DNA of 47,838 nucleotides from Klebsormidium nitens (lineage: Eukaryota; Streptophyta; Klebsormidiophyceae; Klebsormidiales; Klebsormidiaceae), in NCBI GenBank assembly GCA_000708835.1, contig DF237592.1, forward strand, positions 1-47,838, given 5' to 3'. The notes beneath the pieces are model-generated. The model had not been told where the DNA came from. It saw only the letters and a program-made list of their open reading frames with translations, and did not search any database. The position numbers and the translations under genes are program-made. Shown piece by piece: positions 1 to 10,911 of the stretch (the stretch's first letter is position 1; each line of letters opens with the position of its first letter).

Positions 1-91
1 AAAGGTGTAACCTTTACACCACCTTCTCTTCGAGAAGTATATCACCAGGCGCCTTCGCGCCTCTCCCATGCTCACCAGGAGTAAGAACGTT

Positions 92-754
92 TCAGCCTGG
101 TCGGATCCTCTCCCGACCACCATTCGCTTTCATCTTCTCCATCTTGCCCTTCTCTTTCTCCAGAGATTTAGAAACCTCCTCCAGCTCCTCAATCTTCATC
201 TCCAACTGCTCAGTCAACTCTTCCCTTTCCCGCTTGGCTGCCGCAGCCCATTCCTTCTCCTTCCCCGCCAGGAGATCAACAGTCTGCTGTGTACTGCAGG
301 CCAGCTGGGCTTGCCACTTCTCAACCTCCGCTCGGAATGCTCGCTCCTTTTCCTCTGCGAACTGCAGCATGGCGTCGGCGTGCTTAGCCACCTGATCTTC
401 CGCAGCTTGCAACCGACCTCCTGTCAAGAGTTGTTCGCCTAGGGCTGCGTTGACAGCAGCCGCTGCCTCCTGCCGGACCCGCTCTATCTCCAGCTGCAAG
501 AGGGCCTGTTTGGAGGCCAGCTCCTGTTGGGCAGCTGCTTTTTCTAGTGCTGACGCATTCTGGGCCTGCATTTGCAGGGCCACAATGTAACCCAGCAGCC
601 CGTCCATGCCATCTCCCAGCCATTTGATGTAGCTCACAAGGTTGTGGACTGGAGGCAGGAGGCCAGTCACTGGATGAGGAGGAAAAAGTTGGGGGTTGAG
701 AAATAGATCAATGTGCCTTTTTCCCTTTTTCCGCATTGCCGCTTTTTCGTCCAT
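92..754 (-). CDS. Coiled-coil protein, probable exon of a larger gene
   Basis: An open frame of 220 codons ends at a stop at 92-94. From about residue 65 it is rich in Ala, Glu, Gln, Lys and Leu with heptad-like spacing (for example KREREELTEQLEMKIEELEE), so a long alpha-helical coiled coil is expected. The first ~30 codons look non-coding: a pyrimidine-rich stretch ending in CAG (near 670 on the plus strand) resembles a splice acceptor, so the true exon probably starts around HNLVSYIKWLGDG and an upstream exon supplies the start. The small membrane ORF at 952-1218 on the same strand could be that exon, but I could not find a convincing donor. I recognise no family. The frame is clearly protein-like; the gene model is not settled. 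Confidence 0.45.
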   Translation of the reverse strand: MDEKAAMRKKGKRHIDLFLNPQLFPPHPVTGLLPPVHNLVSYIKWLGDGMDGLLGYIVALQMQAQNASALEKAAAQQELASKQALLQLEIERVRQEAAAAVNAALGEQLLTGGRLQAAEDQVAKHADAMLQFAEEKERAFRAEVEKWQAQLACSTQQTVDLLAGKEKEWAAAAKREREELTEQLEMKIEELEEVSKSLEKEKGKMEKMKANGGRERIRPG

Positions 755-951
755 GGAGACTCAGGCTTTGGCCTCTCCTTTCCAGAGGCGCATACTCCAG
801 TGGAACGTTGAGGAAAATAGGATGGGTCCTGTCGTGCTGCTTAACTTTTGTGACACTGATGCGAGCACTAGTTACAAAACCACCACTAGCATTGGGACAC
901 AACCCACCAAGGGGTGTTCTCAAGGTGCCTGCCATCTTAGATTTTGATAGA

Positions 952-1218
952 CTACATGGCAGGAGAGGCGTTCCAGAAAGATACTGCGGCTGCCAGTAAT
1001 ATGCAATCTACAGTGAGCAGAAGTTGGAGTTCACAGATTTCTGTAGTGCGCAATCGTTGCTCGTAAGGTGGCAGCTCTCTCGTAAATAAAGTGTGTGGAC
1101 AGTGGTAAGCAGAAACTGGCAGCAGAAATAGTCCGAGGATGATGCCAGCGACTAAAGTAACCAGCTGCATATATGAAATACTTAAATCTGGTTTACCCAT
1201 AGGCGCTTGACCCTTCAT
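952..1218 (-). CDS. Small ORF with a hydrophobic segment, possible 5' exon
   Basis: This 88-codon frame has one strong hydrophobic segment near its start (MQLVTLVAGIILGLFLLPVS), compatible with a membrane anchor or signal anchor, and a second moderately hydrophobic stretch near its end. It lies just upstream of the coiled-coil frame at 92-754 on the same strand. The two might be one membrane-anchored coiled-coil protein joined by an intron, but this is inference. It may also be a chance ORF. Confidence 0.25.
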   Translation of the reverse strand: MKGQAPMGKPDLSISYMQLVTLVAGIILGLFLLPVSAYHCPHTLFTRELPPYEQRLRTTEICELQLLLTVDCILLAAAVSFWNASPAM

Positions 1219-2890
1219 CTTCTCAATTCAGAGGTTTGAATTTTGAAATTCGAAAAAGCCACGTGACCGTAACCTCCTACTGACAGCTCAGCTCGCCGAT
1301 TTGCGCAATCGACGGCGAAACAGAACAGCAGACAGCAAGCTCACCTAGCAGAAATGCTTAGTGCGCTCTCCAACTCTTCAGGCCCCACTGCAACATGCAT
1401 GCCGTTCAATCCGTGACTGATGAAAGTCACTGAAGGCCTCTGAAGGCCTCTGATGAATCTTGTAGCCAGCAAAAGCTGTCTCGGACCTGCAGCAAATGGG
1501 ACACCGCAATGGTAGAGTCATCGCTTCCATGGTGTCCAAATAGCTCCTCCGTTGAACTTGGAACTCAGTGAACTTGAACTTGAAGAGGTGAATTCAGCTT
1601 CTTCTTCACTCTCTTGAGTGGTGTTGTAGCCCGTACACAGAATTTGCAGTGCTATGGGCAACATAGGCCTTCGCAATACACGATCTGTAGCAAAACTGCC
1701 CTGGAGCCTGGGTACCTACGCGCGAACAAGGCCCCAGCAGGCCTGCAAAACACCAGGGTAGATTGAACTCACTGTATGACTGATGGGTGAGCAATGTATG
1801 CCAACGTGGCACCAATTATAGCGGCAACACGTGTGAAAGATTTGAAATATCGTTCGCACGCTGCCTCTCGTGTGATACGGTTGCAACGTGGCTGGTGCAG
1901 AAAGGTCCTGGAGTTCCGTACTCTCAAGCCTGCTCTTTACTTCCGGGGTGTGCTGACATCACCGGTTACGCGGTCGCGCCAGCCAATTTGCCTGGGCGCG
2001 CCGCGCGGCCGCCGACGGGTTACCCGGCCTAGGCTAAATCCCGAATTTTCGCTAATGAAAACGCCCAGAAATGCATGTTTTGGCCACGTCATGGCAGGCA
2101 TTTAGAGCTATTGATTTTTGCCGACTAAGGCTTTGCGGCTTCCTTTCGATGTATCCTTTCATGTGCAAAAGACGGATCTCAAAAAGATGGAGCGAAGCAT
2201 GAGATATGCATGAAGACGTCAAAGACGTCTTCATGATCATCGTCCCACGGCATTGGGGTTTTGAAATCGTCGAATTAGGCAAGTTCGACCTTAACTAACA
2301 TGCATGACGTTACTTAATTGCCACCGTCTGCATGACACGGCCGGCCGCTCAGTGCTGTGCAGCTCTGCTGTCCGACTATAGGCACATGCAACCATGTGCC
2401 AAATTGCTGCCTCGACATATATTCCGTTCGTCGAATCGATGGATATTATTGCATGCATGGTCCGTTCATGGTGCAGGTATATAGTGAGCGTTGGAAATCC
2501 AATTGCACGCACATGCATACGTACAAGCCATGGCACTTGCCAGGCATTGCGATCTAATTGCGCATGCCATAATTGCCGCGGCACAATTATCTCATGCATA
2601 TCGGAGCTTGCATCAATTGTACTGGTCTGCAACAGTTTCATGTAAGCGCTAGCTAATTAAACGTGATGCATGTGCCACGACAAAAATTGCAGAACTTGAT
2701 CCGACATACAATGAATCACCATCATTTGCCATTTTGCAAAACTGCTCTTGTAGATTTTGTGACCACTACTTTGAATCAAGGCATCAAACATCTTAAGTGA
2801 TTCAAGAACACAAGATGATGGTTGCACAAAAGTATAAATGGGTCGTTTGAAGAACTTTGGAAAAAAAGGCAAGACCAGTGTCAAAGTGCT
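1219..2890. other. Intergenic, no supported gene
   Basis: ORFs here are short, overlap on both strands and lack protein-like composition. The stretch from about 2300 to 2660 is dense in GCATGC/TGCATG-type palindromes. A 12-bp perfect hairpin lies at 2209-2235. A short tandem repeat of a 10-bp CTGAAGGCCT-type unit lies near 1430-1455. Confidence 0.5.
2209..2235. repeat. Perfect 12-bp inverted repeat with 3-nt loop
   Basis: CATGAAGACGTC is followed by AAA and its exact reverse complement. It sits in intergenic DNA with no T-run or coding context, so no terminator or regulatory role can be assigned. Confidence 0.6.
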
Positions 2891-3460
2891 TTCACAGGTT
2901 TGAGCATCTGAAAGAGTGACGATCTTATGGAAACTTTTCGAACGAGATGTGGCGGCTCGCACCATGCGTTCCAAAGTTGTCCCCGCCTGGACAGTCCTGT
3001 CTCGCTAAACATTCAGCTCCAAACCACACGTAACGTATGAGCCTCATCTGGACGTCAGCAGACCATTCATTCCCACTCATTTTTCCTTCTGTCAATAGTC
3101 TGTACAAAGGTAACAGCTACTAGATGCTACAAAACTGACCGCCCGTGTCCGCTAATGCGTCTATGTTAGCTTTCCCTTCTTCAGAGAATCAGCGGCGTCA
3201 GTTCGTAGCCTAACGGGTCCCCTCTACTGACCTCTGAGAAGCTTGCGATCCTTTGATTGTGGCCGCTGTCGAAAAGAAAAGCGAGGATTCGTTTACAGAA
3301 TACATCAGCTTTCAAACAACAAGGCGATGCCACAGAAGGTAAATGCTGCTGCAAATGTTAGGGTTCATGACCAGCGTAAGGTTTCAAAGCTGCAATCATG
3401 CTGCCAACCAAGGCATGTGGCATATGAATTAGCACGCACATCTTAGACGAGCCGTTCCAT
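2890..3460 (-). repeat. Duplicated 3' flank of the repeat-protein gene, copy A
   Basis: This block is clearly similar to 11760-12330: shared stretches include the CTCATCTGGACGTCAGCAGAC segment and the region around both stop codons. It covers the terminal exon, preceding intron and downstream flank of gene A. The shared flank shows that A and B arose by segmental duplication, not by independent repeat expansion. Confidence 0.75.
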
Positions 3461-3477
3461 ATCGTAAGAGATCAAAG

Positions 3478-4680
3478 TCAGGCAGACTGCACAGAGCTTG
3501 TCGCCGGAACGGCACCTGTCAAGTACCTTTTTTGGCACAGAATAAAGGATCTGGATGCAAAAAGAACGCAGAATTTCTTCGAAGTGATTCTCACCGAGCT
3601 GCGCTCGGTCAGTGGTCGCCCCATTCGCGCCCGCCCCGCTCAAGCCCGGGATGCTCGCTTGCACCGCCCGGTTGTTGGCCTGGCTGCCGTTGGCGCGCTT
3701 AACACCCGCCTGATTGGCCGCTGTAGGAAAGGAAGCCAGAAGAAATTGCTGAGGCCGTTGTCAAAGCATCAAACCCGTTCCTAGCTCTTGCTTTCACCGG
3801 AAACGGTTGGCAATAAAGGTAAACCGTATGGGACCAAGAGGATGGAACCGGGATGGAAACATGCACGAAAAAAAAGGAGAGGGGTGACTGAGAACGGCCG
3901 CCGAAGTGGAGCACAATAATTACTCGCGAAGGAAATTGAAACTTAAAAACGGCAAGGAGCACTCAATTCAGGCAGACTGCACAGAGCTTGTCGCCGGAAT
4001 GGCACCTGTCAAGTACCATTTTTGGCACAGAATTTAAAGGATCTGGATGCAAAAAGAACGCAGAAATTTCTTCGAAGTGGTTCTCACCGAGCTGCGCTCG
4101 GTCAGTGGTCGCCCCATTCGCGCCCTTGGTCGCCCCGCTCGAGCCCGGGATGCTCGCTTGCACCGCCCGGTTGTTGGCCTGGCTGCCGTTGGCGCGCTTA
4201 ACACCCGCCCGATCCGCCGCTGTAGGAAAGCAAGCCAGAAGACTTTGCTGAGGCCGTTGTCAAAGCATCAAACCCGTTCCTAGCTCTTGCTTTCACCGGA
4301 AACGGTTGGCAAAAAAGGTAAACCGTATGGGACCAAGAGGATGGAACCGGGATGGAAAAATGCACGGAAAAAAAGGAGAGGGGTGACTGAGAACGGCCGC
4401 CGAATTGGAGCACAATATTTACTCGCGAAGAAAATTGAAACTTAAGAACGGCAAGGAGCACTCAATTCAGGCAGACTGCACAGAGCTTGTCGCCGGAACG
4501 GCACCTGTCAAGTACCATTTTTGGCACAGAATCTAAAGGATCTGGATGCAAAAAGAAGGCAGAAATTTCTTCGAAGTGGTTCTCACCGAGCTGCGCTCGG
4601 TCAGTGGTCGCCCCATTCGCGCCCTTGGTCGCCCCGCTCGAGCCCGGGGTGCTCGCTTGCACCGCCCGGTTGTTGGCCAG
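3478..4680 (-). repeat. 490/499-bp tandem repeat, each unit holding one L exon
   Basis: Unit 1 is about 3478-3967, unit 2 about 3968-4466, and unit 3 starts at 4467 and stays similar to about 4680, where it switches to sequence resembling the L exon at 5416-5523. Each unit carries one repeat exon (126, 132 and 129 bp) with its flanking intron DNA. Intron and exon are almost equally conserved, so the amplification is recent. The exon length differences are in-frame. Confidence 0.85.
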
Positions 4681-4715
4681 GCTGCCCCGGACGCCCTTGC
4701 TCGCCTGGTTGAGCG

Positions 4716-5804
4716 CTGCACATACGGAAGCAAGGCCACATCACGGCTGTGTGATCCAGGCCATTAGTTGATCCACTTTCCACCGGACGAAAGCAACGGA
4801 AAAGAGCGATAAGCCAACAGACAATGAGATCTCAAAGAAGAACCGAAAGCCAAAGGCACTACAGCAACCGCAGGTGTACATTTGGGGAAACGTCCTTCGA
4901 CATCTAGCTGTTACTGACAGGGCCTGCATGAAACCGTGCAGGAGGTTTGGGCCCAGTAGACGGATCCGATCCGTTATTTCGGCCACGACTCTCACCTGTT
5001 GCGGCCAGCAGAATGGCGGCGTTCTTGGCTGCCTGGACGGAGGTCGCCTCCACGTGGTTGTTGTTCGGGTTCACGGCTGCTCAGGCACAGCAGGACGCGA
5101 CAAGATAACCATCAGCACATGGCGCCTGGAAACCCGATTCAGTCGGGAGAAAGCACCACGGATCTCGATGAAGTGAAAGAGCTAGGGAGGCTCCCAAGTT
5201 CTCCGATTGTTTTTTTCGCTTGACGGCACAAAGAGGAGTTTCCTCATGTACTGACCGACCAGCATCACGAACCCGCAAAGAAAAGTATGGATCAATGCTT
5301 CAGCATGTCCACCATGTATGCTTAGTTGTTGCGGATTCTTGTCAGCAACTGTTGTCGAACGGGAAGCAATGGACGAAGACAGCCGGTGGAGAATCTCAGT
5401 CTCGACACCTCTCACCCATCTACGCTTGCTTGATGGTCGGCCCCTCTGCGCCCTGGATGCTAGCCTGCTCCTCCTGGTGCTTGGGCTGGCTGCCCCGGAC
5501 GCCCTTGCCCGCCTGGTTGAGCGCTGCACGCACGGAAGCAAGGCCACATCAAGGCTGTGCGATCCAGGCCATACGATAATCCACTTTCCACCGAACGAAA
5601 GCAAATGGAAAAGAGCGATAAGCCAACAAACAATGTGTTCTTAAGGAAGAACCAAAAGCCAAATGCAGTACAGCAAACGCAGGTATACATTTGGGGAAAC
5701 GTCCTTCGGCATCTAGCTGTTGCTGACAGGGCCTGCATGAAACCGTGCAGGAGGTTTGGGCCCAGTAGACGGATCCGATCCGTTATTTCGGCCACGACTC
5801 TCAC
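4716..5804 (-). repeat. ~0.81-kb duplicated intron-exon unit inside gene A
   Basis: The intron at 4716-4995 and the intron at 5524-5804 are near-identical copies; the last ~75 bp next to the S-exon donor are identical. The S exons they flank (4996-5076 and 5805-5899) differ more than the introns do. This points to recent duplication or gene conversion acting on the introns. Confidence 0.75.
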
Positions 5805-5995
5805 CTGCCGAGGCCTGCAGAATGGCGGCGTTCTTGGCTGCCTGGATGGAAGCAGACTCTCCCTGGCCATTCAACTGGTCTTTTTTTTTGGATCATCGGC
5901 TGCACAACAGGGCGCGATTTCGAGACGTTTGCATCGGCGCGTGCAAATTTGCAAACCTTTTCGAAAACGCACAGGACGAATGCCATAAAGCTACG

Positions 5996-6039
5996 AGAGT
6001 ACAGTCAGTAACCAAGCTATAAGAGTACAGTCAGTAACC
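5996..6039. repeat. 18-bp direct repeat, 26-bp period
   Basis: AGAGTACAGTCAGTAACC occurs at 5996-6013 and again at 6022-6039, within the intron between gene A exons 6282-6377 and 5805-5899. No function is suggested. Confidence 0.6.
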
Positions 6040-6605
6040 TACAAAGAATCTACAGGTATGCAGCAAGATAATTTCTGCTTGCAGACAACATAGCACGAGA
6101 ACTCCTGAGCAGGATTTTATCAGTGAGAGGCGGGATTTGAAAATGAATCAAGAAACTCTCTTTGTATCAAAACGTTCTTCGCTCCGTGCATGGATCGCTA
6201 TTTCGTTTTGAGACCCGGAGACATTGTAAGGAAACGGACGAAAGACAGCCAGGTGAGCCTCCTATGCTGGTTTATCCTTACCGAGCTTTGCTTGGTCAAT
6301 GTTCGCTTCCTGGATGCCCGCTCGCTCCTGGGGGTTGGTCTGGCTGCCCCGGACGCCGTTGCCGGCCTCGTTGAGCGCTGCACAGACGGAGGGGAGCACA
6401 GATCAGCTGCTTGGCATGTACAGAACTTCATGTCGTCATGATTCAGGTGTGTACATTTGGTCAGTCCGACAGGACCGGAAAGAAGAGGGAGTGCTTTGGC
6501 AAGCAGGCAACGAGATTTCAATGGTGAAAAAAAAGGCTTCAAGCATTCTGCCGAAGCAAAGAGAATTCTCTTGTGACCTCCTAAAAGCAAATTACGACGG
6601 ACGAG

Positions 6606-8078
6606 TTAGGGTTCCAATAAGGTGATTGGGCAAGAAAGTTGAAGGCAACCTTCTGGGGCTGCCTGCAGGTTGGAGCCTTCCAAGACGCCAAAAGACGAGG
6701 GATCCTGGAGCAGAGGCAGCTCCCAAACTCGTGCTGCACAAAAAACACGTTATGTCAGTACACATATAGCACAAAGCATTCACCGCTTCCAGAGTAAATG
6801 CCAACAGAAGATTGAAGTACACAAACTAAAACAATTGCACAACTAGGACCATTTTGGAGAATAGCAGCAGCAATGATGCAGATACAGATAGATACCCAAG
6901 GCTCCTGAAGGCCAAACAAAAAGTAAACACAGAGTTGTTGGGACACGCAGGATGAGCAAAGCAACTCACGCATATTGGGGACAAAGCAGATGTACTTCAC
7001 AGCGCAGCCACCACCCGCCCTGTTGATCATGTCATCTAACTTTTCCTTCGTCCCTTTTCCTTGCAGCAATGCAAAAAAGGCCCTGTCCCCGGTGACGAAT
7101 ACACGGTGCTTCTTCACCAGTTCCGGTACATGTTCGCACGCAGTCAGGAAGGTTTGTAGAGAGGACATAAGCTGCACACGAAGGCCGCACGTTGCATAGA
7201 GGTATTGATGGACTGAATTGGAATCTAGACAGGTCCAACAGTGGCTGAACCGATGTTGCAAGAGCTTGCTCTGCAGCGCTCTTTATAATTGCCAGTCTTA
7301 TATCCCATCTCATTTTGGAAAAGCTTGGAACACTTCCAGGCAGTTTATCCAACTCAGCAGACATTATCCACGAATCCAGGTCTCTGACCTGGGGTCCTGT
7401 GGGGAGGCTATTGATCTCCTTGATCAGCTCCTCATCCCGTGAGACGATTCCGGGAGCTGGCCAGCACTTTAGCCGGGTTTTCACGCTGGAGTAGGCCGCA
7501 TAGGTCTGATGATCTTGGTACAACTGACCGGCTGCACTGTCTGGAGCGGCGCTGGAGAAAGAAACAAGTCCAAGTGAGCTGGAACCTGAAAGCTTGGCAA
7601 AGGATGACGAGAAACACACGAGGTTGAAGCTGTGACAATTGGATGTGCAGAGTCAGCAATATACATTCGTTTGAACCTCTTTTGTGTCTGTATTAAGAAG
7701 CAGTGTGGAGACTTACTTCTGCATGAAGTCTACAGCCGCAGCATCGCACACAAAGTGCACCTTGGGGATTTTGGCACGCCTCTCAGGTGGCAGCTCACTG
7801 CATGCAGAAAAAATCCATCAGATTTCTTTAAAAGCACGCGGTTCAACTGTAATAGCAGATAACCCCACTCCAGTCAGGCAACCTTACTTGCTCAAAGAAC
7901 TCTATGCAGAGAGCAAGGCACCGGCAGAGAATCATAGATGCTCACAAAAGCAACAATAAAGTGAACTCCCTAAGAGACAAAAAGCTTACCCTTCTTCCTG
8001 CTTCCTTTTTAATGCGCGAGTAACGAAGACAACCTGCTCTGCACGCCTCGTTTCGAACCAAGAACTGTGCTCCATCAT
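6606..8078 (-). CDS. PIN-like domain protein, second copy (PIN2)
   Basis: Proposed exons are 8078-7990, 7797-7717, 7629-7389, 7171-6970 and 6733-6606 (stop TAA), with compatible phases, giving about 246 aa. Visible motifs are VHFVCDAAAVDF, reminiscent of the first acidic strand of PIN folds, and HRVFVTGDRAFFALL, typical of the T-x-D-x-x-F motif near a PIN domain's C-terminus. PIN domains are Mg-dependent nuclease folds; activity here is not established. The third exon could extend to about 7255 instead, with a shorter intron, adding residues such as DSWIMSAELDKLPGS. The 5' end is also uncertain: a second frame through 8078-7990 (KHDGAQFLVRNEA) looks equally protein-like and could be an internal exon. 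It lies ~180 bp downstream of PIN1 on the same strand and ~230 bp upstream of gene A. Confidence 0.5.
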
Positions 8079-8261
8079 GTTTGTAGTCTGCAGAGGTCAG
8101 ACCAAATGGGGGTCAGCTTCACCGCAGAGTGCTCTGGCAAAAAAAGAGATGTATGGTGGCAATAAAACTTGCACCTTATGGAATGAAACCTTTGACATTG
8201 TTAAGAGGTAATCAAGCCTTCATTTGAGGACCATGGGGTGGCATTTTGTATGCTGCCTAAC

Positions 8262-9042
8262 TCAGTAGGGCAGATGCAGATCCCAGGGGGTCACAATGTC
8301 CATGGTGTCTAAACCATGCTGTCCAAAGACTTCTTCCATCTGCTCTCGAACTTGGAAGTCGTTCAATGCGAGTCTTTCAAAGCCCCGATCAGCCGTGAAG
8401 AATAGGGGAACCAACTCCAGGATTGGAATTGCTACTTGTGAAGATTGACACCTCAGGTGCAAGCACGCCTCTACATAAATCTTTAGATCCTTCAGATCTG
8501 TCCCCTGCAGTAGGCGGATGAGGAGGGGGAAGGTCAGTCAGGCTGCAAGGTCTATGCTCCTTAGGTTGCTCAAAATGGAGCACCAATGCATAGAAATTTT
8601 TCTCTGAAGTCATGCAGCTGCGAATTTGTGTAAACTGCGCCAAAAGGCAATTAAGAAGTTCAATCCTTACCCAATCCTCAAAATTCTCTTCGACAGCGTC
8701 AACCTTGGCAAAAAGGTCTTCCACAACAGAATCCACCACTTGCTCGTCGTATCCCTCCACAGCAGGGATGAAGTCGTCCGGAATCCCCCAGGGAAATCCT
8801 GGTGTCCTTGAGAACTCCCAGACAACTGTGGGAGGGATAAAGACTTGGAGACGGTCTGCAGCTCTCCAGGCAAATTCTTGCAAGATTTGGCGGTTTCCTC
8901 TTTCTGTCAAGACTTTTGAAACCACGTTTGTGTCCAAGTATAGGCGCTGGTTGTCGGGACCAATCTCCTCAGTGTCTACAAAGCAATCCCCTGCAGCGTC
9001 AAAGCTGACGAAAGGCCTGACAAAACTGCCGGGGTTCGACAT
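8262..9042 (-). CDS. PIN-domain protein (PIN1), putative nuclease
   Basis: Two exons, 9042-8671 and 8504-8262, join in phase 0 through a clean GTAAGG donor and TGCAG acceptor and give about 204 aa. Features of a PIN fold are seen in order: QRLYLDTNVVSKVL near residue 35 (first acidic strand), the VVWEF segment near residue 75 (second acidic position), an acidic helical middle, and PLFFTADRGFERL near residue 160 (T-x-D-x-x-F). PIN domains are small nucleases found in toxin-antitoxin systems and in eukaryotic RNA processing; which role applies here cannot be told. The start MSNPGSFVRP was chosen because the frame upstream looks non-coding. No targeting peptide is obvious. A secreted-protein gene starts ~395 bp away on the opposite strand, so the two may share a promoter region. 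Confidence 0.65.
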
Positions 9043-9437
9043 TTTGCATCCGCCATTGGCAACAACTTGAACGGTGACCCTAGAAGCGCTATGAGTCTGA
9101 CTTGAGAGGTGCTTGAGAGCTCCCCTTGTTGGGTGGGTTTTTGGGTCAGGTTTCAAGAGTACAAACCTTTGGCACGTCCGCCAGAAACACACGAAAAGAT
9201 TCTTAGAATACCGGTAGTATGAGGCGGCAGGGTTTCTTGGGTCACAGGAGAGGATTCTAGGCCAATAGTCGGAGGTTTGAGCTAACCTTTTGGTAATGTT
9301 GATCAGGCTACAGGGATCAGCTGCAGCCTGCACTTGTGTGTTTTCCGGCCCCGAAGCTCAACGGAGCTGAACTGATGTTTTGCTTCATGAGGGTCGTGCT
9401 TGAGATTCTGGAGCACTAGAATCTTTGGCGTCAAAAT

Positions 9438-10911
9438 ATGGCACTTCCACTACTTCCAAGAGCTACTCTTCTACTCGTCATCCTCTCAAGCACAGCACTT
9501 TGTTTCCATTCTGCTGATCTAGGAGAAAGTTGGACAGATGGAACCAGGGATGAAGATGAAGGTCGTTGGCGAAGTGATGACAGGACAATCCGACCAGCTC
9601 TTAAGGGGCGGAGGCTAGCACAGGATAGTTGGATAGACCCCTTCCAAGAGCGGCTTCCAGGGCAGGGCGATTCAAATAGTCTTTTCAGACGTTGGTTTGG
9701 AAATAAGGCAACATCCAAGGTGAGACCCCCTAGACATGAATGGTTTTTGAAAGATGGCAAATCCCTTCAAAGCTACATGAATTGTCCTGGGTCGTACATT
9801 TCAAATATACCGGTTGCGCCGACTTCAAGCCCTGGGCATGCCTCTGACATTCACCTTTCACTGTCAGAGCAACGTTGTGAGAAGGCACATGTATCTGATC
9901 AGAAGCATCTTCTGAGGATTTCATGTTGATTGCCTGACGCTTTCGAAACTTCTATGAATTTGGGGGTTCTCTTCCAAGGCCTGATTTCAGCTTGTCCAGT
10001 TCTTGACAGTCCAAATGTCCACTGAATCTTTGCTACTGTTTCTATTCCTAACGACAGAGAAAGCAGGCTTTTTAATATTTTGCATTTTGAGAACCAGATG
10101 GAGTCTGTGGGGTTTGAGAGACGCGCTAGTGACCCTGAAAGTCTGGCCGACAGCATCACTGTTTGTATTGGTTCCCATCCCCCGTCCCAAAAAATCTGGT
10201 TCTCAAACATGGATCCTAGTTCCTACGAAAGCAAGAATTACAAAAATCATCGCCACCGCTCCCTCTTCAGAAACATCTCAGAAGAGCATGTTGCAGGTTG
10301 CGCTGGCTGTGGAGGAGGGGCGCAAGCGGTTGGAAGTTGTGAGCGCAGCCATGGCCAAGCGGGCCAAGGCGCTCGGTCAAGACCCTCTGTATTCACCGGA
10401 AGACAAGGTTGTCAGCAAAGCTGCGGCGCAGCTAGCGGCAAAACTCGCGACGGCAGGCGAAGAGGGGGCGTCCCGGGGGGGGAGGTTTGCAGACAGAGAG
10501 TTAGAGGGGAAAGGGAGCGGAGGGAAGAGGCTGAGTCCGCTGGACTTGGCCAAACAGAAAATCAAGAAGGACAAAGAGGACATGTATGTAGAAGGGGTGC
10601 TGGAAGCGGGGAACAATGAGGGCGAGAGGGACTTTATAATCGTTGAGGATCCGGCGTGGGAGGAGGGCATCGTAAACGAATTTGTGCGGCAGTATGTGAA
10701 GGAGCTGCAAGGGGACTACGAGGGTTTGGATGATACGATGCACTTTCAGATTGATCGGGTGGAGTCGCAGATCCGGGAATATGCGCGGGCGCAGGCAGAT
10801 GCGGTGTGGAAGGCGTGGGAGGACGTGGTAGACAATGAAAAACGGAAAGTGGGCCTAAGGGACAGCACCACGTCAGCTGGCCAGCTTCTTGATACGCAAC
10901 GATCCGATTGA
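9438..10911 (+). CDS. Secreted or organelle-targeted protein of unknown function
   Basis: Exon 1 (9438-9719) begins with a clear hydrophobic leader (LPRATLLLVILSSTALCFHS) and continues into an acidic, Arg-rich region; it ends at AAG with donor GTGAGA. The most consistent second exon is 10297-10911, entered after TTGCAG in phase 0, giving about 298 aa. The second part is charged and helical, with EEGRKRLEVVSAAMAKRAKA near its start and repeated acidic/aromatic patches such as DFIIVEDPAWEEGIVNEF. I recognise no domain. An earlier acceptor within 10050-10290 is possible. ORFs on the other strand in 10377-11017 are shadows. Confidence 0.5.

Larger units (their letters stand above)
3210..6377 (-). 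pseudogene. Gene A: truncated, disrupted copy of the N/Q-rich repeat gene
   Basis: Exons, in transcript order, are 6377-6282 (L), 5899-5805 (S), 5523-5416 (L), 5076-4996 (S), 4715-4587 (L), 4219-4088 (L), 3720-3595 (L) and terminal 3265-3210 with stop TAG. All have AG acceptors and GT donors, and all but one are multiples of 3 or phase-consistent. The order matches the last exons of gene B (L-S-L-S-L-L-terminal) with one extra L and without B's exon 12484-12549. There is no signal-peptide exon: a PIN-like gene ends only ~230 bp upstream. Two exons are broken. In 5416-5523 the usual Gln codon of the closing motif is TAG. In 5805-5899 a run of nine T (plus strand, from 5881) makes the exon 95 bp instead of 93 and brings an in-frame TGA. 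Skipping either phase 1-1 exon would restore the frame, so a transcript is not excluded, but a decayed 5'-truncated copy is the simplest reading. Confidence 0.7.

Noticed and set aside
2300-2660. Overlapping ORFs of 66-116 codons on both strands
   Set aside because: They arise from palindromic low-stop sequence and show no protein-like pattern.
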